In this document: positions 17,315 through 25,926 of the stretch, in pieces
How positions within the stretch are numbered: the first letter of the stretch is position 1
How the letters are laid out: each line of letters begins with the position of its first letter
Origin: GWE2-42-39 sp963668595
GTDB lineage: Bacteria; Bacteroidota; Bacteroidia; Bacteroidales; Prolixibacteraceae
Reading direction: 5' to 3'
Length of the DNA stretch: 64,000 nt
NCBI GenBank assembly: GCA_963668595.1
Contig: OY764876.1
Span: 2,356,001-2,420,000 of the forward strand
The notes under the pieces: generated by a model
Database searches by the model: none
What the model saw: the letters and a program-made list of their open reading frames with translations, nothing else
What the model was told of the DNA's origin: nothing
Translations under genes and position numbers: made by a program

Positions 17315-19174
17315 ATGAAGTTAGTTAAGCCAACCTTTTTTGTTGCGATTTTAGTAATTATCGTACTTATTTTCGAATCGTGTTCGCATACTGTAAAAAC
17401 GTTCGAATATGCTTCCGGATTTTATAAAATCCAACTTACCGATACAGTTCCATTTGTCAGGGCTCTTTCAGTTGATGCACTTGGCAAGGGCCAGCTAACC
17501 AGCAACCCGATCCTGTGGGACAAACCAGCCGACTCGTTGAAATACGAGTTAAAAAAAATCTCGGATACAGAAGTCCGGATTTGTAATAAAAATGCGTCGG
17601 GCATTGCCGAGTGGACCTTTAAATTTGAAGACAAAAAATTTACCGTAAGCTCCAATTATCATCCTGAAAGTTCAATGAATGCTATTGATTTCAGGTTTGA
17701 TAAACACAAAAACCACACAACCTTGCTGGGCTTGATGCCGGGAAAAAAGAAAACCAAACTCCCCGCCATACTCCACCTCCCCGATATGGGAACCTTCCGA
17801 ATTACCGCCAGCGTTCCTAATTCGCAGGTCGATTATGACGCCAGCCGTAAAAAAGGAGCCAGTTTTATCTCGGTAAGTCTTCCCGCAGCCAGCATGCAAA
17901 ACCCATTGCTAACATACTCGTTCGATGTTACATCGATATACCCGGCTTTTCCCGGAGTTGAAGATGATAAATATGCCGGATACCGCCGCAACTACCTCAA
18001 CCTGTTTCAAATTAACCCAAGGCTCAAGGTTATAGCCAATAATTCGAGTAGCGACCCTTGTGCACTGACCTTGTTTATGCCGTCAATACTTGCCTTGCAT
18101 ACACCTCCGCTGGCAGATTCGCTTACGGCTCTCGATCTAATTCGAATGTCGGTGGAAAGGTACATGAATGGCATGAAAGCATACGGCATGGTTGGCTATA
18201 CAACCGGATACGAAGGTAGCGATGCGATTGCCTGGGGTTCGCCCTACAATACTCTCGATACCTATCCTTCGCTGATAATTGCCGCCTGTAATTACATCAA
18301 AGGCTCAAAAAACCAGGAATGGGCCAGCCGGAACTTTGCAACGATCAAAGAATGGATGGAAGAAGAAATGAAACATGATCTGGATCAGAACGGTCTGGTG
18401 GAATATGAATTAAGCGGCAACTCGGGATCGTGGAATAGCACAGATCGACCGGCAAACTGGTGGGATACCGTTGGCTACGGACACGAGGATGCCTTTAGTA
18501 ATGCCCTTACCTACGAGGCTCTTAACCTGATGAGTGATGTAGCCGAATCACTGGATATGAACGAAGATACACAGCGTTACAAGCAGCTTGCTGAAAAACT
18601 AAAAAGCCAGTATTTTAAAACGTTCTTCAACGCGAAAACGGGGGTGTTGGCCGGATGGAAAAGTAAAGACGGGAAACTGCACGATTACTATTTCGTGGCC
18701 ACAAACAGCTTAGCCATCTATTTCAATCTGGTATCCGACGAACAAGCAAAAAATATCATGTCGTCAATGTGGAACAAAATGCAGGAGGTAGGCTTTACCA
18801 ATTTCAGACTGGGAATTCCAGGTAACCTGGTCCCAATACCAAAAGCGGACTACACCCACCCAAATCCACGTTGGGGAGGCGGCACCAAAGAAGATGGCAG
18901 CGATGCTTTTCAGCGTTACGAGAATGGAGGTGCATCGCTCAACTGGTCGTATTTTGTGCTGAAAGCATTCCGGAAAGCTGGCCTCAACGAGCCAGTTCAA
19001 ACCATAACAGATGGCATTCTGTCGGGTATCAACGACGGAGAATTTCAAGGAGCAGCCACAACAGGAGACATGACCAAAGACTGGAAAACCTGGACTGGCG
19101 AGTGCTGGGGCTACGAAGGCTATCTATGTGACGGGTACCTCGTGTTGCTGGCTTTAAATCCTGAAGATAAATGA
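17315..19174 (+). CDS. Predicted (alpha/alpha)6 six-hairpin glycosidase-like lipoprotein, family not assigned
   Basis: Exported protein of 619 residues with a lipoprotein-type signal (VIIVLIFESCSHT). Residues about 20-260 are beta-rich. The remainder reads as an alpha/alpha toroid with WNSTDRPANWWDTVGYGHEDAFSNALTYE, LHDYYFVATNSLAIYFNLV and TWTGECWGYEGYLCDGYLVLLAL, a style of motif found in six-hairpin glycosidases. Candidate acids are the Glu-Asp in GYGHEDAF and the Glu in TGECWGYE. I do not recognise a specific GH family. It is the last gene of the plus-strand run, 29 bases after the esterase, so it probably acts on the same glycan. It could also be a non-catalytic or new-family member. Confidence 0.75.
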   Translation: MKLVKPTFFVAILVIIVLIFESCSHTVKTFEYASGFYKIQLTDTVPFVRALSVDALGKGQLTSNPILWDKPADSLKYELKKISDTEVRICNKNASGIAEWTFKFEDKKFTVSSNYHPESSMNAIDFRFDKHKNHTTLLGLMPGKKKTKLPAILHLPDMGTFRITASVPNSQVDYDASRKKGASFISVSLPAASMQNPLLTYSFDVTSIYPAFPGVEDDKYAGYRRNYLNLFQINPRLKVIANNSSSDPCALTLFMPSILALHTPPLADSLTALDLIRMSVERYMNGMKAYGMVGYTTGYEGSDAIAWGSPYNTLDTYPSLIIAACNYIKGSKNQEWASRNFATIKEWMEEEMKHDLDQNGLVEYELSGNSGSWNSTDRPANWWDTVGYGHEDAFSNALTYEALNLMSDVAESLDMNEDTQRYKQLAEKLKSQYFKTFFNAKTGVLAGWKSKDGKLHDYYFVATNSLAIYFNLVSDEQAKNIMSSMWNKMQEVGFTNFRLGIPGNLVPIPKADYTHPNPRWGGGTKEDGSDAFQRYENGGASLNWSYFVLKAFRKAGLNEPVQTITDGILSGINDGEFQGAATTGDMTKDWKTWTGECWGYEGYLCDGYLVLLALNPEDK

Positions 19175-19353
19175 TTCTCCATGCAGATCAGAGAACAATC
19201 ACACTCGTTCCAATTATTCTCCAACATAAAACACCTAGGAACTTGTAAAATTATGAGACGTTAAAATCCTCTGTTATTCACCAATAAACAGACACTTAAT
19301 CACAGCATCAAAATTATCAAGCAAAAGATTCACAGTCTTCTGCATTGATACGC

Positions 19354-19389
19354 AAAAAGCAGCAAATTCAATGGAGTTTGCTGCTTTTT
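19354..19389 (+). terminator. Rho-independent terminator of the plus-strand operon
   Basis: A 13-base perfect stem, AAAAAGCAGCAAA pairing with TTTGCTGCTTTTT, extends by three further pairs (one G-U) to a four-base loop. It ends in a run of six T. The A-run on the left arm gives it some bidirectional capacity. It lies 180 bases past the stop of the last plus-strand gene. Confidence 0.88.
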
Positions 19390-19418
19390 TAATGCATGTA
19401 TTTCAGCAAAACAAACGA

Positions 19419-19446
19419 GAGGCTGCCCGGAAATCCGGACAACCTC
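19419..19446 (-). terminator. Rho-independent terminator of the minus-strand locus
   Basis: A 13-base stem (GAGGTTGTCCGGA on the minus strand) pairs fully in minus-strand RNA when two G-U pairs are allowed, but has two C-A mismatches if read on the plus strand. That asymmetry and the T-rich tail TCGTTTGTTTT on the minus strand point to termination of minus-strand transcripts ending with the gene at 19555. Confidence 0.83.
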
Positions 19447-19554
19447 TACCAACTATACCCTAAATTAATCTAACAACAAATTATCTTTTGAATCATTCTG
19501 ATGCGAACTATTTGCATCTGAACGTCCGTAGTATAAATTTTAATGTCCCGACAC

Positions 19555-20394
19555 CTACTTGGTATAAAGATTTGTTGAGCAATGGCACGAAGGACTATCC
19601 TTAAAATCGGGAAAATAACGACTGACAATCTCATACAAATCAATGTCGTAATTCTTCATGTCTTCGCGGGTATTCACCCAGTTGTGTTTTCCATCAGGAA
19701 CTGGCACTTCTGCATTTACATTAAACCAGTTCTGAACCCCTTCGGCCCAATATTCCCAAAGGTTTGTTGCTGCATACGTTTTTTTATACTTGCCGGCAGC
19801 AATTGCTTTGTCCAGTTTTTCCTGAAGCAGATTGTTAAACGAAGGATCAACCGACAAAATGCCGACTCCGTGAATCGTATGAGCAAACTCGTGGACAAGA
19901 ATATCCTCAGCATGGTATTTATCAATTTGGTAGCAAAGCAGATTTTCCTCGGCACAACTGGTTAGCGGAAGATCCAAATCGCCGCCCAAACCACGAGCCC
20001 GGAGATCCCAGTTCAAGGTAGTATCTTTAGCCAGATGTGCATGTTCGGGAACATCGGTTGTTCCTTCGTAACGAGCCATTACCGTCACCCGCGTATTTAG
20101 TTTCACCATTGCCTGAAGCACATTTTCGGGTAAACCATCAGTCATAAATTTGATGATTTTCCACGCCTGCACCAGTGCCGAATCGGGTACACGCCACGAA
20201 CTGGTAATGGCAATACCGTTCGCATTCATGTATTTCTTATAAAATGAATCTAAATGAAGTGACTTCGGAGGAGAACTAATCACCGGCACATCTTTCTTTT
20301 CTTCTTTAACAGAATTGGCTGCCTGGGTCGAAATTGCCATAAGCAAAAGAGCAAAAAAACCAACGGCTAACTTTTTCAATGCTTTTGTTTTCAT
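19555..20394 (-). CDS. Secreted HExxH metallopeptidase-like protein
   Basis: Exported protein of 279 residues with signal peptide (LAVGFFALLLMAISTQA). The zinc-binding motif HEFAHTIH is near residue 168, followed about 60 residues later by WEYWAEGVQNWF, whose Glu could be the third zinc ligand. I do not recognise a named peptidase family; the spacing suits zincins related to anthrax lethal factor-like or other HExxH...E families. Six Cys residues, including a C-terminal CHC, may form disulfides. It is the last gene of the minus-strand run and starts 12 bases after the DPP-IV-like gene, so protein breakdown seems part of the locus function. Confidence 0.82.
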   Translation of the reverse strand: MKTKALKKLAVGFFALLLMAISTQAANSVKEEKKDVPVISSPPKSLHLDSFYKKYMNANGIAITSSWRVPDSALVQAWKIIKFMTDGLPENVLQAMVKLNTRVTVMARYEGTTDVPEHAHLAKDTTLNWDLRARGLGGDLDLPLTSCAEENLLCYQIDKYHAEDILVHEFAHTIHGVGILSVDPSFNNLLQEKLDKAIAAGKYKKTYAATNLWEYWAEGVQNWFNVNAEVPVPDGKHNWVNTREDMKNYDIDLYEIVSRYFPDFKDSPSCHCSTNLYTK

Positions 20395-20406
20395 TTTAAA
20401 AATAGT

Positions 20407-22659
20407 TTATTGGGTTACTGCATTCCAATCAGGCGTTGATTGATTATAAAATGCTTTGACAAAAAAATCTCTTCGCTTCTGCTCCCCGTATGTGCCTCCC
20501 AGAGTATGATTTACACCAGGCAAAACCACCAATTCAAAGTCTTTTTTTGCATCGATTAGCGCAGCAGCAACCTGCATGGTTGAAGCCGGATCAACATTGT
20601 CGTCCATTTCGCCAACGATTAACATCAGTTTACCCTGAAGTTTGTTCGCATTTACCACATTCGAGCACTCAGCATAATGAGGACCAATTGGAAAACCCAT
20701 CCACTGTTCATTCCACCACATCTTATCCATTCGGTTATCGTGGCATCCGCACGACGACACCCCTGCTTTGTAAAATTCAGGATGGAAAAGCAAGCCGGAC
20801 AAAGTATTTTGCCCTCCAGCCGATCCGCCGAATAAACCTACTCGGGTGGTATCCATGTAGCTGTATTTCTCGCTTGCCGCTTTAATCCAACGAATTCGAT
20901 CGGGGAATCCGGCATCTTTCAGATTCTTAAAACACACATCGTGGAATGCTTTCGAACGATTTGAAGTTCCCATTCCATCGAGTTGCACGATGATGAAACC
21001 CAGTTCGGCTAAACCTGAAAATGAATACATGGTAGGTCGGAAACTTTTTTGCGCAAACGAACTTTGCGGCCCGGCATAAATGTATTCGATAACCGGGTAT
21101 TTTTTATTTGGGTCGAAATTCGTCGGACGATAAATATTTCCCCAAATATCGGTTTCCCCATCGCGGGCTTTGGCCACAAATGGTTCCGGGGCAATCCACC
21201 CTTTCGCAAGCAAATCAGCAATATCTGTTTTTTCAAGTTCGACTATCACCGAGCCATTGGCGGTACTACGCAAAACCGTCACCGGAGCAGTATTCACCGT
21301 TGAATAGGTATCAACAAAATAGTTATAATCAGCCGAAAAAGTTACCTGATGATCCATTTTTTCAGGAGTCAGCTCCACCATATTGTTTCCATCAAAATTA
21401 ATTTTGAAACAATGAATGTAATACGGATCTTCATCCTTGTGCATTCCCGAAGCCTTAAATAAAATGGTCCGGTTTTTTTCATCTACTTTAATTACTTCTC
21501 GCACCAGCCATTCTCCTTTGGTAATCTGATTTTTCACTTTTCCGGTTTTCGAATCATACAAATACAAATGATTCCAGCCGTCGCGCTCCGAAGCCCATAT
21601 AATTTCACTTGTTTTATCCAGATCGAAACGAAAATGCTTTCCGCTGTAATCGATAAATGTTTTGCTTTGCTCGTCGATAATCACACGCACCTCTCCGCTT
21701 TCTCCGTTCACCTCGGCCACCTGATAAACCTGATGCCCGCGCTGATTAAATTCGAAGGTAAATGCCTCGCTGGTTTCGTTCCATCTCAATTCGGAAAGCG
21801 AAAACTGGTTTTCGAACTGACGGGAATCTACCGGAATTTGTTTCAGACTCTCCACATCAAAAAGAGAAGGATGTTTTACAGGAAGAGCATCGCCCGGTTT
21901 CAGGTAATTCCGCTTGTGAAGAATGGGCTGCAATTGATTTTTAGGCGACGACTCAACAAAATAAATCATTCGATCTTCGTTTTTACGAATTCGGTTGACT
22001 GCCAATTTTTTTGAATCGGGCGACCAATTGAAATAAGACGAATAATAATCGCCGGCACATCCATCGTAACTAAGCTGATGTTCTTTTTTTTCTTTTTCGT
22101 TACGAACAAAAACATTGTAATTTTTTACGAAAGCTGACCAATTCCCGTCAGGAGAAATTACAGGATTACCGCCCGATTCATCGAAATCATCGCCCCAATA
22201 CTCCGGACCTTTGCGTGGACTGGCAAGCGAATCCATCACTACATTGTAATTTTTCAGATTACATGTGTAGTGTTTTTTGTCGAACACAAAATGAAACTTG
22301 TTTGCCTTCAAATCAAAATTCAATCGTTGCAACTGAATCGATTTGGCAGATGTTTTAACCCCCGGTTGTTTATTTAGCTGATCAACCAGTTTCGTTACAT
22401 CAAAAGCAGGTTTCCGGCTGGCTTTCGATGCATCAACCATGGTATAAGCAATGCCATCACGGTTTTTTGTTGAATACCACAGAATAGATGTTGAGTCGAT
22501 CCAGTTAACTGAATTTACCTGGTTATAAACCAGATTATCCAACTTCATGATGGAATCAGCCCGCTGATAATCGTCCCTCGTAATTTGAGCAGACACATAA
22601 CACGATGCGCCAGAAATAAAAACTGACACAATCAGAAAAAGCAAAATTCGTTTTAACAT
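20407..22659 (-). CDS. S9 family dipeptidyl peptidase (DPP-IV type)
   Basis: Serine exopeptidase of 750 residues, exported by the signal MLKRILLFLIVSVFISGASC...SA. The N-terminal half is a DPP-IV-type beta-propeller (SPDGNWSAFVKN, NWSPDSKKLAVNRI). The C-terminal alpha/beta-hydrolase domain has the nucleophile in FGGSAGG (Ser near residue 612), the Asp in GEMDDNVDPAST and the His in GVNHTLGG. DPP-IV enzymes release X-Pro or X-Ala dipeptides from peptide N-termini. Its presence among beta-arabinofuranosidases is notable because Hyp/Pro-rich plant glycoproteins would need such an activity. It is separated by 24 bases from the GH146 gene upstream and 12 from the peptidase downstream. Confidence 0.92.
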   Translation of the reverse strand: MLKRILLFLIVSVFISGASCYVSAQITRDDYQRADSIMKLDNLVYNQVNSVNWIDSTSILWYSTKNRDGIAYTMVDASKASRKPAFDVTKLVDQLNKQPGVKTSAKSIQLQRLNFDLKANKFHFVFDKKHYTCNLKNYNVVMDSLASPRKGPEYWGDDFDESGGNPVISPDGNWSAFVKNYNVFVRNEKEKKEHQLSYDGCAGDYYSSYFNWSPDSKKLAVNRIRKNEDRMIYFVESSPKNQLQPILHKRNYLKPGDALPVKHPSLFDVESLKQIPVDSRQFENQFSLSELRWNETSEAFTFEFNQRGHQVYQVAEVNGESGEVRVIIDEQSKTFIDYSGKHFRFDLDKTSEIIWASERDGWNHLYLYDSKTGKVKNQITKGEWLVREVIKVDEKNRTILFKASGMHKDEDPYYIHCFKINFDGNNMVELTPEKMDHQVTFSADYNYFVDTYSTVNTAPVTVLRSTANGSVIVELEKTDIADLLAKGWIAPEPFVAKARDGETDIWGNIYRPTNFDPNKKYPVIEYIYAGPQSSFAQKSFRPTMYSFSGLAELGFIIVQLDGMGTSNRSKAFHDVCFKNLKDAGFPDRIRWIKAASEKYSYMDTTRVGLFGGSAGGQNTLSGLLFHPEFYKAGVSSCGCHDNRMDKMWWNEQWMGFPIGPHYAECSNVVNANKLQGKLMLIVGEMDDNVDPASTMQVAAALIDAKKDFELVVLPGVNHTLGGTYGEQKRRDFFVKAFYNQSTPDWNAVTQ

Positions 22660-22683
22660 GGTTTATTTTTTGGTTTTTAGTTG

Positions 22684-25600
22684 CTATTCTTTCAGCGTAA
22701 CATCGAGATAAGCCGAATAACGCCCGTATGATTCGTAGAAAGGTTTATAAATAACTCCATCGATATTGAACTGTAGTTTTTCCGGATCTCCGGTTATCGA
22801 TTTACTGATGTCTTTCACATTGAAAGTTACTTTACGCCATTCTTTGAGTGGCCCGGATTCCTGTGCAGCCAGCAATATTGGTCCATAAAACAAACTGGCA
22901 ATATTCTGCTGATCCATCACAGGCTCTAAATAAAAATGAAATGGCATACGCAATTCAATGGTATCGCCGTCTTTCCATTTCCGACTAATCGTCAGATAAC
23001 TTCCCGGTTCAGCCTTAACCGCTTCGTTTTCACCATTTATTTTCACAAAAAAACCTTTTGTTGCCCAATGAGGTACACGCACATTCAGGTCAAAATCGCC
23101 ATTTCCGCTGATTGTCAACAATGTATGATCTTCTTTCGGGAATGCAGTCGTTTGCTTGACCGTAATATTCTTTTCGCTCCAGTTCAAGGTTGAAGGAACA
23201 AACAGATTCACATACAAAGCCTTGTTGTCGGCACTTTTAAAATAGATTGAATTTTGAAGTTTGGTACTACTTTCAAGAGCAGTTCCGTTACAGCAGGTAA
23301 AACCACTCATATCGCCATTGCTAAACTGCTTGGCCGCACCGGCGTTCAATGGCACGTGGTACGTATTTGCTGCGTTTTTTTCAGCAACAGAAGCCAATAT
23401 ATGATTATACAGTCCTCGTTCGTAATAATCCATCAACTCACCACGCTGATCGAAAAGGAAAAGATTTCCGGCTAACTTAAGCATGTTGTATGTAGCACAG
23501 GTTTCGTTTTGGCCGCCAAGAGAAAACCCATTTTCGTAAATTGTTGCAGGTTGTGCTATGAAACATTCCGCATTGTTTGGATTTCGGGCACCAGCCACAC
23601 CACCAATGCTGTACATGTAATCACTGGTAGTCATATTCCAGAAGTTATCGGCAATATGAAAATACTCCGGAGACTCCAGGTCGCGATAAATTTCAAGCGC
23701 TCCCACAATTTGGGGAATGTGCTGGTTGGCATGCAATCCGCGAAAGGTATCTACATTTTTAGCCAAACCGTGAGAGTGATCGGCATCTCCGTAGAATACT
23801 TTGATATTATCGAACAAACGCGCAACTTCCATGTAACGAGGCTCATTTGTTATTCGCGACAGTCGGGCCATTGCTTCGTTCATTCCACCGAACTCTCCGG
23901 CAATGTACCTGTTCCACATACTTATTAGTGTAGTCGTTGGTACTTTACTTAAGCGGGCATGTACCCAATCGCCCATTCCAGTTACAATTTCCAGAGCCTT
24001 TTCATTACCACTGACATCGTAAATATCCATTAAGCCTGCAAATATTTTATGCAGAGTATAATAAGGAGCCCAAATTCGGGTTTTATCTCCACCATAACTT
24101 GCCCCTTTTTCCAGCATGATAAACTGATCAGGTGGATAGGCGCTGATAAAACCTTTTCCCCAGTTCCAGTAATCAGTCCGAATTCCGTCTTCACTTAAGT
24201 CTGAATCGTAATCGGTTTTGCCCGCTCCGGGAGGCACAGCTGTAGGATCAGCAACGCATTCTCCACCAGCGGTTTTTGGGTGCCCCGACATTTGAGACAA
24301 GTCATACAGTGTGTTCACCATATACTCCATCTTTTCAGCAAATTTAGCCTGAAGTGCAGCATCATAGCCTGTACTCGCATACGCCTGAGCAATAGCACTC
24401 AGATAATGCCCCGTAGCATGACCACGCAGCTTTGTTTCCTGACTATCCCACACGCCCAGCGGTTTGGCACCTTTGGGTTGCGTCTGGCCAAAAGCATTCC
24501 GAAACATATACAGAAAATTGTCGGGATTGGCTTTAACAAGGGCTGCAATAAACTTATCGCGATTTTCAATGAATTTTGTATTGTGGTTGTGTACATCAGC
24601 ATCCAAAGTCACCTGATCGAGATTGAAAAATTCCAATGTACGATTCGGCTTAGTCATCTCTTTGGCATCTTTCACTACAACAACCGCTTTAGGTTGCAAA
24701 TTGGTGCCGGAAACTTTCCCGGTTACGGTATAAGTATTCGGCGATAGAACCTGACTATTATCTTTGGGTGCAGGCCAAATTACCCGAACCTTGGGGCCTT
24801 CGATACCTTTACTGTAAATTCCCTGCACATAGCGAGGCAAATTGGGCAGACAGCCCACTTCTGTTTCAACCTGAATATCCGGCACATCAGCAAGGAAGGC
24901 ATTATACAATTGAGGTGTTGTTTCCGGGAATTTTTGAAGACCAGCGTCTGCTTCTTCATTTGTTCTGACAGTCGATTCTCCTTCACTCAACGCACTTCTG
25001 AAAATTCTGAAAATTTGTCGATTGTTCAGCGCAATCCGATAGATACGGAAGTCGTGCAATTTAGCATTCAACCCGGCATATTCCGAATTAATTGATCTTC
25101 CGATATAGAGTTTATTCGTTGTGTCAGAATCGCCACCGAACAGCGCTGGCAAATCAAGTTCAACGTTTTTTGTTTCATCAACAAGAGCGCCGTTCACATA
25201 CGTACTCAATGTTTTAAACGGAACATTGATAACAATAGCCAGATGGTTCCATTTATTCAGTTCAACTGCCGGAGAAGCTGAAATATAATTTTGCTCATTC
25301 GATTGTATTTGAGCAAAAAAACCTTCCTTCTCCTTTGTTCCAACCGGAGAAGCGACAAAATGCGATTGGGCATTGGGTCCAAAATCGAAAAAAAGTTGCC
25401 CATTTTGGGTCGAACGCAAATAAATCCATCCGGTAATACTGAGCATTTCTTCTCCGGAGAGCGATCCGGCAGGAAGTGAAATAAATGTGTTCTTATTTCC
25501 ACCTAAAGCGAGAACTTTTCCAAACAGTTCGTCCTTTACAAATTTATAATCAGTTCCCTGAATAGTACCATGCAAATTGTTACGCGACCAATCTTTTACA

Positions 25601-25740
25601 TCGTTGGTAAAAGTATAGCGCGAAATCAATCCGGTTTCGCCAATTCCATCTAAAATCTGATCTCCATTTTGTGCATTTACATTAGTAGCCAATGCAAAAA
25701 AAGTGACCAACAGTCCGATTATCAGTTTATATTGTTTCAT
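22684..25740 (-). CDS. LamG-GH146 beta-L-arabinofuranosidase-type protein (DUF1680)
   Basis: Exported two-part protein of 1018 residues. After the signal peptide (LLVTFFALATNVNA) residues about 30-250 form a LamG/concanavalin-like domain (LISRYTFTNDVKDWSRNNLHG, SITGWIYLRS, LYIGRSINSEYAGLNAKLHDFRIY). The remainder is the DUF1680 catalytic module with NETCATYNMLKLAGNLF near residue 746 and FTCCNGTALESSTKLQNSIYF near residue 815. Glu and Cys of the first motif and the Cys pair of the second correspond to the zinc ligands and Cys nucleophile of GH127/GH146. The NxxTYNMLKL form is typical of GH146 rather than GH127. Known GH146 members remove beta-linked L-arabinofuranose. The LamG part probably anchors it to substrate. 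Confidence 0.88.
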   Translation of the reverse strand: MKQYKLIIGLLVTFFALATNVNAQNGDQILDGIGETGLISRYTFTNDVKDWSRNNLHGTIQGTDYKFVKDELFGKVLALGGNKNTFISLPAGSLSGEEMLSITGWIYLRSTQNGQLFFDFGPNAQSHFVASPVGTKEKEGFFAQIQSNEQNYISASPAVELNKWNHLAIVINVPFKTLSTYVNGALVDETKNVELDLPALFGGDSDTTNKLYIGRSINSEYAGLNAKLHDFRIYRIALNNRQIFRIFRSALSEGESTVRTNEEADAGLQKFPETTPQLYNAFLADVPDIQVETEVGCLPNLPRYVQGIYSKGIEGPKVRVIWPAPKDNSQVLSPNTYTVTGKVSGTNLQPKAVVVVKDAKEMTKPNRTLEFFNLDQVTLDADVHNHNTKFIENRDKFIAALVKANPDNFLYMFRNAFGQTQPKGAKPLGVWDSQETKLRGHATGHYLSAIAQAYASTGYDAALQAKFAEKMEYMVNTLYDLSQMSGHPKTAGGECVADPTAVPPGAGKTDYDSDLSEDGIRTDYWNWGKGFISAYPPDQFIMLEKGASYGGDKTRIWAPYYTLHKIFAGLMDIYDVSGNEKALEIVTGMGDWVHARLSKVPTTTLISMWNRYIAGEFGGMNEAMARLSRITNEPRYMEVARLFDNIKVFYGDADHSHGLAKNVDTFRGLHANQHIPQIVGALEIYRDLESPEYFHIADNFWNMTTSDYMYSIGGVAGARNPNNAECFIAQPATIYENGFSLGGQNETCATYNMLKLAGNLFLFDQRGELMDYYERGLYNHILASVAEKNAANTYHVPLNAGAAKQFSNGDMSGFTCCNGTALESSTKLQNSIYFKSADNKALYVNLFVPSTLNWSEKNITVKQTTAFPKEDHTLLTISGNGDFDLNVRVPHWATKGFFVKINGENEAVKAEPGSYLTISRKWKDGDTIELRMPFHFYLEPVMDQQNIASLFYGPILLAAQESGPLKEWRKVTFNVKDISKSITGDPEKLQFNIDGVIYKPFYESYGRYSAYLDVTLKE

Positions 25741-25776
25741 TCGTATATAATTTGTTTTTTATTTATCAAATGGTTC

Positions 25777-25788
25777 CGAAAGCTTTCG
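25777..25788. repeat. 12-base perfect palindrome upstream of GH146
   Basis: CGAAAGCTTTCG is a perfect palindrome 37 bases upstream of the GH146 start codon, in the 5' untranslated region or promoter. It could be a regulator site. Confidence 0.5.
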
Positions 25789-25792
25789 TGAT

Positions 25793-25842
25793 TGCATGAT
25801 AGAAAAATATTCATTCCGATTGGGGTTTAAGTCTATCATGCA
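25793..25842. repeat. 10-base perfect inverted repeat between GH27 and GH146 genes
   Basis: TGCATGATAG (25793-25802) and CTATCATGCA (25833-25842) are exact complements around a 30-base spacer. The intergenic region is 186 bases, the longest between adjacent genes in this half of the locus, so it may contain a separate promoter for the GH146-peptidase genes or an mRNA processing hairpin. No T-run follows on either strand. Confidence 0.6.
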
Positions 25843-25926
25843 CATTCCACAATTATCATTCTAATCTAATTTTTCAATGATACTGTTTTTATTTGCTATT
25901 TTCAATGACTTAAATTAATCATTTTG

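Larger units (their letters stand above)
19175..19554. other. Convergent intergenic region with two opposed terminators
   Basis: This 380-base gap separates the plus-strand run from the minus-strand locus. Its content is the two terminator hairpins annotated separately at 19354-19389 and 19419-19446. The remaining sequence (19175-19353 and 19447-19554) is AT-rich with no reading frame, RNA gene or clear promoter that I can support. Confidence 0.7.

Noticed and set aside
21568..22014. Plus-strand frame of 148 codons inside the DPP-IV-like gene
   Set aside because: It is the antisense shadow of a strongly supported peptidase gene.
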